The notes under the pieces were generated by a model. That model was not told the origin of the DNA, made no database searches, and saw only the letters and a list, made by a program, of their open reading frames with translations. A DNA stretch of 64,000 nucleotides from NCBI GenBank assembly GCA_020432045.1, contig JAGQHB010000015.1, positions 1 through 64,000 of the forward strand, written 5' to 3'. Below, in pieces: positions 54,773 to 63,221 of this stretch (within the stretch, counting starts at the first letter, position 1; every line of letters begins with the position of its first letter). The DNA comes from Dehalococcoidia bacterium (GTDB lineage Bacteria > Chloroflexota > Dehalococcoidia > Tepidiformales > Tepidiformaceae). The position numbers were made by a program, and so were the translations under genes.

Positions 54773-56377
54773 TTGACGCACCCAACTGCCACGGTCTCCG
54801 CTGCCCTGCTGCAGGCCGAGGTCGCGCGCCGGCGCACCTTCGCGATCATCTCGCACCCCGACGCCGGCAAAACGACCCTTACCGAAAAGTTCCTCTTGTA
54901 TGGGGGTGCCGTTGAGGAGGCCGGCTCAGTCCGCGCGCGCAAGAATGCCCGTCGCTCCACCTCTGACTGGATGGCGATGGAGCGTGATCGCGGCATCTCC
55001 ATCAGCTCCACTGCCCTCCAATTTGACTACCTTGGTTGCCGCTTCAACCTCCTCGATACGCCCGGCCACCAGGACTTTAGCGAAGACACCTACCGCACGC
55101 TCATGGCCGTCGATGCCGCGATCATGGTGCTCGACGCCGCGCGCGGCATCGAACCCCAGACCCGCAAGCTCTTCGATGTCTGCCGCCAGCGACGCATCCC
55201 CATCCTCACGTTTATCAACAAGCTCGACCGGCCCGGCCAGGACCCGCTCGACCTCCTCGATGAGATCGAACGAACCCTCGGCATCCAGGCCGTGCCCATG
55301 AACTGGCCCATTGGCGATGGCCCCAACTTCCAGGGCGTCTTCGACCTCGCCAATCGCTCCGTCCTTCGCTTCGAACGGACCGAAGGTGGACGCCACCGCG
55401 CTCCGGTCACTGTGAGCGATATCGAAGATCCCGCCCTCACCCGTTTGCTCGGGGACCGTGGCCACGTACTCCTCCGAGAACAGGTCCAGCTGGTCGAAGG
55501 CGCCGTCGCCAGCTTTGACGATGACGCCTTTCTCAGCGGGGACATGTCTCCCGTCTACTTCGGCAGCGCCCTCAACAACTTTGGAGTTGAGCCGTTCCTC
55601 GAAGCCCTTCGCGACCTCGCTCCCCCGCCCGGCCCTCGCCTCACCTCCGACGGAGCTGTGCTCGAACCCGGCGACGAACAGTTCTCTGGCTTCATCTTTA
55701 AGATCCAGGCCAACATGGACCCGCAGCATCGCGACCGCATGGCCTTCCTCCGCGTCTGCTCCGGCCGGTTCGAGAAGGACATGACCGTCTACCATCCCCG
55801 GCTCGACCGCACCGTTCGCGTCACCCGCCCCCACCGCCTCTTTGCCCAGGAGCGCGAAACCGTCGAAGAAGCCTACGCCGGCGACGTCGTTGGCCTGGTC
55901 AACCCGGGTCTCTTCATCATCGGCGACACCCTCACCACTGGCCGTTCCATCCGCTTCGACCCCATCCCCCGCTTCGAACCTGAATGCTTCGCCACGATCG
56001 AGGTCGAGAGCATCGCCAAGTCCAAGCAGTTCCACCGCGGCCTTGAACAACTCGAGGAAGAAGGCGCCGTCCGCGTCCTCTATCCCGTCGTCGGCACGCG
56101 CAGCGCGCCCATCCTTGCCGCATGCGGCATGCTCCAGTTCGAAGTGGTCGCTGCGCGTCTGGAGTCCGAATACGGCGTCGTCGCCCGCACTACCGCTCTC
56201 CCCTACGTCTCCGCGCGTCGCGTCACCGCTGGCCTCGAAGGTGATGGCTACCTCCCGCGTGGAGCCCTCCGCGCCGAAGACGGCCACGGCCACCCCATCG
56301 TCCTCTTCTCCTCCCAGTGGGAAGAAGGCTATGCCCGCGAACAAAACCCCGCCCTAAAGCTCGAACCCCTCGGCTAA
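54773..56377 (+). CDS. prfC: Peptide chain release factor 3
   Basis: 534 residues. GTPase motifs: HPDAGKTT (G1), DRGISISS (switch I), DTPGHQDFSEDTYR (G3) and NKLDR (G4); RF3-specific ARRSTSDWMAMERDRG separates it from EF-G. It recycles RF1/RF2 after termination. The start is TTG 54773 with caggggaa upstream. It is followed by the tandem repeat array with no clear terminator. Confidence 0.93.
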   Translation: MTHPTATVSAALLQAEVARRRTFAIISHPDAGKTTLTEKFLLYGGAVEEAGSVRARKNARRSTSDWMAMERDRGISISSTALQFDYLGCRFNLLDTPGHQDFSEDTYRTLMAVDAAIMVLDAARGIEPQTRKLFDVCRQRRIPILTFINKLDRPGQDPLDLLDEIERTLGIQAVPMNWPIGDGPNFQGVFDLANRSVLRFERTEGGRHRAPVTVSDIEDPALTRLLGDRGHVLLREQVQLVEGAVASFDDDAFLSGDMSPVYFGSALNNFGVEPFLEALRDLAPPPGPRLTSDGAVLEPGDEQFSGFIFKIQANMDPQHRDRMAFLRVCSGRFEKDMTVYHPRLDRTVRVTRPHRLFAQERETVEEAYAGDVVGLVNPGLFIIGDTLTTGRSIRFDPIPRFEPECFATIEVESIAKSKQFHRGLEQLEEEGAVRVLYPVVGTRSAPILAACGMLQFEVVAARLESEYGVVARTTALPYVSARRVTAGLEGDGYLPRGALRAEDGHGHPIVLFSSQWEEGYAREQNPALKLEPLG

Positions 56378-56390
56378 CCCGTCTACTTCC

Positions 56391-56903
56391 CCGGAAGTCG
56401 TGGGCGCCCTGGCCACGGGACGTCCGGAGCGTGTCGGGCTTTCAAGGTCCGGCTCCCCTCGCCCTCGTCAGAGGGAGAGGGGCCGGGGGTGAGGGTCGCC
56501 CAGCCCCGGCAACAGCAGCCCGAACCCCGGAAGTCGCGGCCGCCCCTGGCCACGGGATGTCCGAAGCGTGTCGGGCTTTCAAGGTCCGGCTCCCCTCGCC
56601 CTCGGCAGAGGGAGAGGGGCCGGGGGTGAGGGTCGCCCAGCCCGGGCAACAGCAGCCCAATTCCCGGAAGTCGCGGCCTCCACGGCCCCGGGATCTCCCA
56701 AGCACGGCACGCTTTCACGGTCCGGCTCCCCTCGCCCTCGGCAGAGGGAGAGGGGCCGGGAGTGAGGGTCGCTCAGCCCCGGCAACAGCAGCCCAATTCC
56801 CGGAAGTCGCGGCCTCCCCGGCCGCGGGATGTCCGAAGCACGGCACGCTTTCACGGTCCCCTCGCCCTCGGCAGAGGGAGAGGGGCCGGGGGTGAGGGTC
56901 GCC
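56391..56903. repeat. Tandem array of about 3.75 copies of a 136-137 bp unit
   Basis: Units begin with ccggaagtcg at 56391, 56527, 56664 and 56800. Each carries an internal inverted repeat (cccctcgccctc / gagggagagggg) of the REP-like type widespread in high-GC genomes, followed by ggccgggggtgagggtcgc. The last unit is slightly shortened. Short ORFs across it are repeats of one another and not credible genes. It fills most of the gap between prfC and the next monooxygenase. Confidence 0.9.
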
Positions 56904-56993
56904 AGTCATGGTCAGCCGCAATTCCCCATGCGCCCCCTCGCGCTGCCACCCCCAATCCCCCACACTTTCCATCCACTACAGGAGTTCTCCACC

Positions 56994-57920
56994 ATGCACC
57001 TCGGACTCAGCGGTACTGGCCTCATCCGCCACGCCTCCATCGAACGAATCACCACCGACCTCCGCCAGGCGGCCCACGAAGGCTTCACCAGCTACTGGAT
57101 CGCCGACCACCCGAGCGGCGGCTTCGATGCCCTCACCGCCCTTGCCATCGCCGGACAATCCGTCCCCGGCATCGAACTCGGCACGGCCATCGTGCCGACG
57201 TTCCCTCGCCACCCTATGGCCCTTGCCGCCCAGGCACTCACCGTCGCCCAGGCGCTCGATGGCCGTCTCACTCTCGGAATCGGCCTCTCCCACATCTCGA
57301 TGATGGCTGAGCTCGGCATCCCTTTCGAGAAGCCCATCCGTCATTTGCGCGAATACCTCTCCGTCCTAATCCCGCTCCTCAACGACGGTCAGGTCGACTT
57401 CCACGGCGAGCTCTACTCCACCACCGCCACGATCTTCCAGAGGGCAGAAAATCCGCCCTCGGTGCTGGTTGCAGCGCTTGGCCCGCAGGCGCTCAAAGTC
57501 GCCGGCCGTATGGCTGCTGGCACCACCCTCGCCTGGGTCGGCCCAAAGACCATCCGCGAACACATCGTCCCGACGATTACCGCGGCAGCCGAGGCCGCCG
57601 GCCGCCCCGCGCCACGCATCGCCGCCAGTCTCCCAATCTGCGTCACCAGCCATTCCGATGCTGTCCGCGCGTCAATCGCCACGAATATGGGCTACTACGG
57701 CTCACTCCCGTCCTACCGCGCGATGTTCGACCGCGAAGGCGTCGATGGTCCCGCAGACGTCGCCATCGTCGGGTCGCGCGCTGAGGTCACCGATCGAATC
57801 CACAGCATGGCCGCCGCCGGTGTTACCGACTTCTCGCCGAACATCTTCGGCGTCGACCCTGATGAGCGCGCCGCTACGCGCGAACTCCTCCGAAGCTTGC
57901 TGCCAGCCGTTTCCGCTTAA
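56994..57920 (+). CDS. Luciferase-like flavin monooxygenase (paralog 3)
   Basis: 308 residues of LLM fold but a different subgroup from the two others: GLSGTGLIRHASIERI, YWIADHPSGGFDALTALA, LTLGIGLSHI and an F420-type C-terminus (VAIVGSRAEVTDRI). The family includes F420-dependent reductases and dehydrogenases. ATG 56994 has caggag upstream. The open frame continues upstream into the repeat array and was trimmed. Confidence 0.85.
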   Translation: MHLGLSGTGLIRHASIERITTDLRQAAHEGFTSYWIADHPSGGFDALTALAIAGQSVPGIELGTAIVPTFPRHPMALAAQALTVAQALDGRLTLGIGLSHISMMAELGIPFEKPIRHLREYLSVLIPLLNDGQVDFHGELYSTTATIFQRAENPPSVLVAALGPQALKVAGRMAAGTTLAWVGPKTIREHIVPTITAAAEAAGRPAPRIAASLPICVTSHSDAVRASIATNMGYYGSLPSYRAMFDREGVDGPADVAIVGSRAEVTDRIHSMAAAGVTDFSPNIFGVDPDERAATRELLRSLLPAVSA

Positions 57921-57940
57921 AAGCCGGCTGGCCGCCGGTT
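57921..57940. terminator. Bidirectional terminator between convergent genes
   Basis: A 7-bp stem with one bulge and a 5-nt loop in the 28 nt between the monooxygenase and guanylate-kinase-like stops; the minus-strand exit is TTTTAAGC. Confidence 0.55.
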
Positions 57941-57948
57941 CTGCCTCT

Positions 57949-58584
57949 CTATACCAGCCGGGGAGATATCCTGGACACGTTCGCCCGCTCGTACGCCACG
58001 ATCGCGAGCAGTTCCGCTATGGCCGAGTCGAGCCCGTTGTGGTGGTTCACGACGACGTAGTCGTTGTTGTCCGCGTCGGCCAGCTCGTCGTCCACCTCGT
58101 CCAGCCGCGTCTGCAGTTTCGCCAGCGAGATGTGGGGCTCGCGATTCACGATGCGCGCTCGCGTGATCGTCTTGTGGTATTCGGCCGGCGTCTTGTGCCC
58201 TGCCGCGATAATCACGACCGTAACCGCGCCTTCCAACGTCCTCCGCCAGTGCCGGACTCCATTCACGTCGGTGCGGATGATCACATCCTGCCCGCGACGC
58301 AATGGGCGCTCGATTTCGCTCCGCTCCAGGCCCTTCCAGTCCTCGTACACACGCGCGTACTCGGCGAACGCCCCTGCCTTTATCATCTGCTCGAACCTGG
58401 CCGTGCTCACGAAGTGATAGTCGACTCCGTCGCGCTCGCCATCGCGCGGCTCCCGGTCCGTTGTGCTCGTTGCGCGGTGGATCCCAAGGGCCTTTTGCAA
58501 GCCCTCGATCACGCTCTCCTTGCCGACACCCGATGGCCCGTGCAGCACCAGGACCAGTGGTTTCCGCCCCTCGCTGACCGCCAC
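57949..58584 (-). CDS. Guanylate kinase-like protein
   Basis: 211 residues, the usual length. P-loop GPSGVGKESVI and the GMP-loop motif REPRDGERDGVDYHFVS match guanylate kinase (Gmk). However, the segment that normally reads GNYYGT after FLE and contacts GMP here reads YEDWKGLERSEIE. It may be a divergent Gmk or a relative with another substrate. It is the last gene of the M50-HD-tyrA operon, 2 nt after tyrA. Confidence 0.78.
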   Translation of the reverse strand: MAVSEGRKPLVLVLHGPSGVGKESVIEGLQKALGIHRATSTTDREPRDGERDGVDYHFVSTARFEQMIKAGAFAEYARVYEDWKGLERSEIERPLRRGQDVIIRTDVNGVRHWRRTLEGAVTVVIIAAGHKTPAEYHKTITRARIVNREPHISLAKLQTRLDEVDDELADADNNDYVVVNHHNGLDSAIAELLAIVAYERANVSRISPRLV

Positions 58585-58586
58585 TC

Positions 58587-59618
58587 TTAATCGTCCCGCG
58601 CAGCCATTTGGCGGCGCCGCTCACTACCGTCGTCGTCGGTCTTGCCCAGCCGGTCCGACATCTCTTTCAGCTTCCAATAGGCGCCGCCCCCGAGCAGTTG
58701 CCCAATCTGATCCTGGGCTGAGGGTGCGGCGGGCCCGTCCGGCATGCGCCGCTGTGGCGGATTCAGGATGAACGTATCCCGGTCCAGCGCCGTGCTCTTG
58801 AACAGGTCGCCGACGGCATCACCGCCTTCGACGATGGCATGGCGGATGAGCGAAAGCTCTTCCTGGAACCGGTCCAGCCAGTGCAGAACCGCATCGCGGT
58901 TGGTCGCCATGATGTCCCGCGACATCGTCGGTTCTCCACTCGCCAGACGCGTTACGTCCCGGAACCCCGGTCCCGCCAGCAGCGAAGCGTCTTCCCAGCC
59001 CCGGCTGTCCCGGATCATCCGGAAGAGGCCCACCGATACGAGGATTGGCAGGTGGCTCACGGCTGCCACGTACGTGTCATGCTCTGCCGGGTCGATGTAA
59101 AGCGGGTTCGCACCCAGCGATTCGACCATCCCGAGGACAGTGCTTACGGCGCTCTCGTCGGCTCTCGGCGAAGGCGTGATCGCCCACGTTGCGCCACGGA
59201 ATAGGTCGCCTGCGGCTGCACCCGGGCCGCTCTTCTCTTTGCCGGCCATCGGGTGGCCACCGACGAACTGCACGTGGTCCGGAAGATGTTCGGCTGCCCA
59301 CCGCAGGATGTCGCTCTTCGTACTGCACGTGTCGGTCACAACCGCGCCGTCGGCGAAGTAGCGCCCGCCCTCCTGTAGTATGTGTCGAGCCGCCTGCACG
59401 GGGACGGCAATGATCACCAGCCCGGCGGAATCGAACGCCTCTTCCAACGAACCAGCGATGCGGTCGATCGCGCCCGCTTTCTTCGCGTCGCGCAGGTGCC
59501 GTTGCTCCCGGTCCACGCCGACAATTTCATAGTTGCGGTCGGTCCGTGCGGCCAATCCCAGGCCAACGGACGTCCCGATCAGGCCCGTCCCAACGATGGT
59601 GATCCGAGGGCGGCTCAT
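58587..59618 (-). CDS. tyrA: Prephenate dehydrogenase
   Basis: 343 residues from ATG 59618 (GTG 59630 would add four). NAD motif IVGTGLIGTSVGLGL, VTDTCSTKSDIL, FVGGHPMAGKEKSGP (the His/Lys active site) and YVAAVSHLP are diagnostic. It makes 4-hydroxyphenylpyruvate for tyrosine. The C-terminal 60 residues are not an ACT domain and look disordered and charged. ggag lies 6 nt ahead of ATG 59618. Confidence 0.92.
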   Translation of the reverse strand: MSRPRITIVGTGLIGTSVGLGLAARTDRNYEIVGVDREQRHLRDAKKAGAIDRIAGSLEEAFDSAGLVIIAVPVQAARHILQEGGRYFADGAVVTDTCSTKSDILRWAAEHLPDHVQFVGGHPMAGKEKSGPGAAAGDLFRGATWAITPSPRADESAVSTVLGMVESLGANPLYIDPAEHDTYVAAVSHLPILVSVGLFRMIRDSRGWEDASLLAGPGFRDVTRLASGEPTMSRDIMATNRDAVLHWLDRFQEELSLIRHAIVEGGDAVGDLFKSTALDRDTFILNPPQRRMPDGPAAPSAQDQIGQLLGGGAYWKLKEMSDRLGKTDDDGSERRRQMAARDD

Positions 59619-59631
59619 GGCGTTCTCCACA

Positions 59632-60114
59632 TCACGACGCAGCGTCGGCTTCTTGCAGTAAGGCTAGCACACGATCGCCTCCGGGCGGTCCGTGGTGCAG
59701 AGCCGTTAACTCGGCCACCCGCGCGCTCGCCCCTGCCTTCAACAGCATCGCCGCCCCGCGCTCGCTGTGCCGCCTCGTGCGGTCCATTGCGCGCCGAATC
59801 TCCAGTCGTGACTCCTCGTTTGCTGCCCATCCCGCGACGCCCGTTCGCGAACAGAGGACGAACGCCGCCCGGTCCCAGCGCCGCTGAAAGCCCTTGGCCA
59901 CGTCATGCACAAACCCGGCGATCACGAGGTCCGGCTCCTCGTAGCCCCGTTCCACCAGCCAGCGGGCGGTTGCCGCGCCGTGTACCATGTCCCGCGGATG
60001 CTGAGAGCGGAATAGCGAGAATAGGTCCGGCTGAAGATACCGCCGTGCGAACGCAAGATCTGCCTCCGATGGCGTCCGTCCGGCCTCCAGAAACTGCCTC
60101 AGCCGCTGCCGCAT
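59632..60114 (-). CDS. HD domain phosphohydrolase
   Basis: 160 residues. Metal ligands of the HD fold are visible: His45 (MVHGAATARWL), His-Asp (GFVHDVAKG) and later His residues (RRHSERGA, LHHGPPGG). Probably a small nucleotide phosphohydrolase of the YqeK/HDIG kind. Its ATG overlaps the M50 stop (TAATG), so it is co-translated with the protease. Confidence 0.8.
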   Translation of the reverse strand: MRQRLRQFLEAGRTPSEADLAFARRYLQPDLFSLFRSQHPRDMVHGAATARWLVERGYEEPDLVIAGFVHDVAKGFQRRWDRAAFVLCSRTGVAGWAANEESRLEIRRAMDRTRRHSERGAAMLLKAGASARVAELTALHHGPPGGDRVLALLQEADAAS

Positions 60115-60806
60115 TAGCCGATCAGGTCAAAGACGAAGTCGGAAAGCCCGCCAATGACCCATCCGAGAGGATCGATTGCTCCTCCGGTCGCAAACGAAAT
60201 CACGATCAACCCGATGAGCAGCGCTGGGCCCCACGGCCGAACCTGTTGAAGCTGCAGCCGGACTTCGCGCGGCAGAAGCGGTTGAATCACGTCAAAGCCG
60301 TCAAGCGGCGGGATCGGGATCATATTGAAGACACCCAGCAGCACGTTCCAGAACACGAGGAAGACCAGGAACAGGCCCACGATTTCCGATCCGCTGGCGT
60401 CGCCGATCGCGTCGAAACTGGCCACGGAGTCAATCAGCCCCGCTTTTAGTGGTAGCGCCGCCACCGCTGCGATAAAGAAGTTACTGAGGGGTCCGGCTGC
60501 AGAAACGATCGCGCCACCCTTGATCGGTCCGTAGCGAAGCCGCATCGGGTTCACTGGTGTTGGTTTTGCGAACCCGAATCCGACGAGCAGCAAGAGCGCG
60601 CTGCCGATTGGATCAAGGTGTTTCAGCGGGTTGAGCGTCAACCGCCCCTGGCGCGCAGCGAGGTCGTCTCCGAGCTGATAGGCCGACCACGCATGGCAAA
60701 ATTCATGAAACGCGAGGCCCGTCACCATGGCGACGCCAGCAGCCGCCAGGAATGCAACCAGCGCCGCCGGATTGTCCTGGAACTGGTTGAGCACCGTGAA
60801 AATCAT
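60114..60806 (-). CDS. Site-2 protease-like membrane metalloprotease (M50)
   Basis: 230 residues with about six hydrophobic segments. The zinc motif HEFCH is at about residue 34-38, NPLKHLDPIG follows, and the third ligand is in FNMIPIPPLDGFDV. It is the short, PDZ-less form common in bacteria, with possible roles in intramembrane cleavage. ATG 60806 is chosen because TACGAT lies 8 nt ahead. It heads the M50-HD-tyrA-gmk operon. Confidence 0.88.
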   Translation of the reverse strand: MIFTVLNQFQDNPAALVAFLAAAGVAMVTGLAFHEFCHAWSAYQLGDDLAARQGRLTLNPLKHLDPIGSALLLLVGFGFAKPTPVNPMRLRYGPIKGGAIVSAAGPLSNFFIAAVAALPLKAGLIDSVASFDAIGDASGSEIVGLFLVFLVFWNVLLGVFNMIPIPPLDGFDVIQPLLPREVRLQLQQVRPWGPALLIGLIVISFATGGAIDPLGWVIGGLSDFVFDLIG

Positions 60807-60814
60807 GCCGCGCG

Positions 60815-60820
60815 ATCGTA
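60815..60820 (-). promoter_or_regulatory. -10 box (TACGAT) of the M50 operon, leaderless-type
   Basis: TACGAT on the minus strand, 8 nt from ATG 60806. Confidence 0.45.
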
Positions 60821-60873
60821 CCACGTCGCCCGTTCGGCCCCCCCAACTCCTGTTCACTCTCTGAACGGCGACA

Positions 60874-60903
60874 TTGACGCGCCCGTTCCAGCATTGGTAC
60901 GTT
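60874..60903 (+). promoter_or_regulatory. Promoter-like TTGACG-18-TACGTT for the propeller operon
   Basis: TTGACG (60874-60879) and TACGTT (60898-60903) are 18 nt apart. A small hairpin (60992-60998 with 61003-61009) lies between this and GTG 61028. Confidence 0.35.
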
Positions 60904-61027
60904 CGCTCTAGTTCAGGCCATTCTGCCCGGCATTGCGGGGTGCCCGGGCGCGCCCAGGCCCGGCCGTCAATGCCCCGGGCCATCAACGGCTGACCGCCGT
61001 CTGGCGGTCTTGTGAAAAGGGGGCCAG

Positions 61028-62143
61028 GTGTACGCACCCCGGGTCCGCCATGGATTTGATGTCCCGCGACCGCTGATCACAGCGCTCACGGTTCTCTTTG
61101 CCGTCCTCACGGCGGTCCTCGCCGCTGCCCTCTTTGTCCGCTCCACCTCCGACGACGAGCCCATCGGTCTTCCCGGCGCAGCCATCTTCGCTCCCGTCAC
61201 CGCGATAGCCTATGCCGTCCGCGAAGGCGGCTTTGACTCCATCTATGTGCGCTCCCTTGAACGTACTGACAGTCCCCGGTTGCTCGAATCCTTCCCGGTC
61301 CTCTTCAACCTTCGCGTGCGTGGGTCGGCCGCGCCCTCCGGCGACACGCTCGCCATCCTCCATATCGAAAGCGGCCTCGGCGCTGCAGCTCGCCTCACCC
61401 TCCTGGATGTCGCATCTGGCGACACTCGCGAGGTGGATAGCGGGTTCGACTATCTCTCCTCGATTGCCTGGCATCCCTCTGGCCTGGCATTGGCCGTTAC
61501 GCGGCCCACTGTTCCCGGCGAGCCGGCCCGCGGCGCGACGCTTGTCGAGGTTGATACCCGGACCCTCACTGCCACGGACCGTTACACGTTTGCCGGCGCG
61601 AGTCGCGTCCATCCAATCGGCTATAGCGCCGATGGGTCACGTATCTTCGTCGTCGTCATCGACCAGGCTGGCTCAACGCTCTGGGCTGTCGCCAGCGGCG
61701 AGCCCGAGCGCATCGCCAGCCTCAGTCCCGGCCTGACGCGGGATTGGGCGTTGAGCCCTGACGGCAGCCGCCTTGCCTTCATTGATCGCCTCGGCGCCGG
61801 GGGCCGCTCGCAGGCCGGGCGCGTCCTCGTGATCGCTACCGGCGCGGTTCTCGACGTGGGCCTCGACGGTGACCAGTTCGGTACGGCCTGGCGTCCTGGC
61901 GCCGCTGTCCCCGACTTCGGTGGGCCCGAAGGTAGCGTCCGCCTTAGCGCCGCCGAAGAAGGCCAATACCTCTCGCCTATCACCTGGTCCCCGGATGGTG
62001 CCCATCTCGTGGCCAGTGTCTTTGTCCCAGGCGAGGGAGGGGCCCCATCGTCTGAGCGTGTCGAGATTCTGTCTGCCGCCGCGCGGGTTCGCCTCTCGGA
62101 TCAGGATTCCGCGGCATTCCTGGGGTTGGTCCGCAATGACTAG
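61028..62143 (+). CDS. Membrane-anchored TolB-like beta-propeller (1)
   Basis: 371 residues. One N-terminal membrane helix (about 15-37) and a large exterior part with repeated blades (IAWHPSGLALAV, IGYSADGSRIFV, WALSPDGSRLAFI, ITWSPDGAHLVA), the TolB/PD40 pattern. No catalytic residues are obvious. It overlaps the next gene by 8 nt. The trio with the second propeller and a lysozyme-like protein suggests a cell-surface assembly. Confidence 0.78.
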   Translation: MYAPRVRHGFDVPRPLITALTVLFAVLTAVLAAALFVRSTSDDEPIGLPGAAIFAPVTAIAYAVREGGFDSIYVRSLERTDSPRLLESFPVLFNLRVRGSAAPSGDTLAILHIESGLGAAARLTLLDVASGDTREVDSGFDYLSSIAWHPSGLALAVTRPTVPGEPARGATLVEVDTRTLTATDRYTFAGASRVHPIGYSADGSRIFVVVIDQAGSTLWAVASGEPERIASLSPGLTRDWALSPDGSRLAFIDRLGAGGRSQAGRVLVIATGAVLDVGLDGDQFGTAWRPGAAVPDFGGPEGSVRLSAAEEGQYLSPITWSPDGAHLVASVFVPGEGGAPSSERVEILSAAARVRLSDQDSAAFLGLVRND

Positions 62144-63221
62144 CCGCCGCCTCGTCGTCGGTATCGCCGCCGTTGCCGCCGTACTGTTGCTCGTATCCGC
62201 CCTGTTCGGGCAGTTCCAGGGTGGCCCCGGGACGCCCGTTCGCCGTGCCTTTGCAGAAGCAGGGCCAGGCTATTACGCCGTCGCCATTCGTAACGAGGGC
62301 TCCTTCGACACGATCCTTGCCGTGAATCCAGCGGACCCGGGTACCGTCCGCGAGGCTGCCACCATCTCGCATCTCAACGGGTATACATCGTTCGGCGCTG
62401 TCTCCCCCACGGGTGACGCCATCGCGCTCGTCGTCGCTGATTCCGGGTCGCAGGCTAACCCCATCGCCTCCCTCTACCGCGCCGACCTCGCGACCGGCGC
62501 CGTGACGCTTCTCGCGTCCGGCATTGATTACCTGCAGCAACCCATTTGGACCCCCGATGGCGCCTCGGTGCTCGTCAGCCGTTCAGACAGCCAGGACAGC
62601 CCTTCGGTCGGCATCTCCATCCTTCGTGCATCCGCAACCGGCAGCGGCACAGACGAACTGCTCAGGCTCGAGGCGGTTGCTGCCGCCTACCCGGTTGGAT
62701 TCGATGCCGGTGGAACGCCACTCATCGTTGCCATCGAGCAGCGTGGCTCTGTCCTCCACCGCCCCGGACGTCCTGATGTCATCCTCAGCCCGAATATCAC
62801 CCGCGATTGGCGGACGAGCCCAGGTGGCGGGCAGCTCGCGTTTATCGAAGCCGACCTTTCCAACGGCCTCCAGTACCGGCTTTCCGTCGTCGCACTTTCC
62901 GAATCCGCGGCAGTCGCCTCCGCACAGTCACTCCCTGCCGCCTCGTCTCAGCAACAGCTTGGCGTTGCATGGCCGCCGGCCGGCGATCGCCCCCTCACCG
63001 CGGAGGAGCCCCTCTCCGGGCAGGCGCGTGCAGCGTCCGGGCCGGCCGCCGGCTTCGATATTCCCCTCGGATTTTCGCCCGATGGCTCCAACCTCGTCGT
63101 TGAAGCCTGGACTGGGACGTCGTTCGAGAGTCCCGGCCTTGGCCGCCTTGAGATCACCGGGAATGGTGGCCGCCTCGCACTCGCTGGAGCCAACCGTTTC
63201 GCCGGGTGGGTTGTCAGATGA
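62136..63221 (+). CDS. Membrane-anchored TolB-like beta-propeller (2)
   Basis: 361 residues. An N-terminal membrane helix (about 6-24) is followed by blades in the same style (FGAVSPTGDAIALV, PIWTPDGASVLVS, DWRTSPGGGQLAFIE, LGFSPDGSNLVVE). It appears to be a duplicate of the previous gene, sharing GIDYL/GFDYL and TRDW positions. It begins inside the end of propeller 1 and its TGA overlaps the ATG of the next gene. Confidence 0.78.
   Translation: MTSRRLVVGIAAVAAVLLLVSALFGQFQGGPGTPVRRAFAEAGPGYYAVAIRNEGSFDTILAVNPADPGTVREAATISHLNGYTSFGAVSPTGDAIALVVADSGSQANPIASLYRADLATGAVTLLASGIDYLQQPIWTPDGASVLVSRSDSQDSPSVGISILRASATGSGTDELLRLEAVAAAYPVGFDAGGTPLIVAIEQRGSVLHRPGRPDVILSPNITRDWRTSPGGGQLAFIEADLSNGLQYRLSVVALSESAAVASAQSLPAASSQQQLGVAWPPAGDRPLTAEEPLSGQARAASGPAAGFDIPLGFSPDGSNLVVEAWTGTSFESPGLGRLEITGNGGRLALAGANRFAGWVVR

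Noticed and set aside
56401-56970. Several short open frames in both strands of the repeat array
   Set aside because: They are repeats of each other, follow the 137-bp period and have no ribosome sites; they are products of the tandem DNA.
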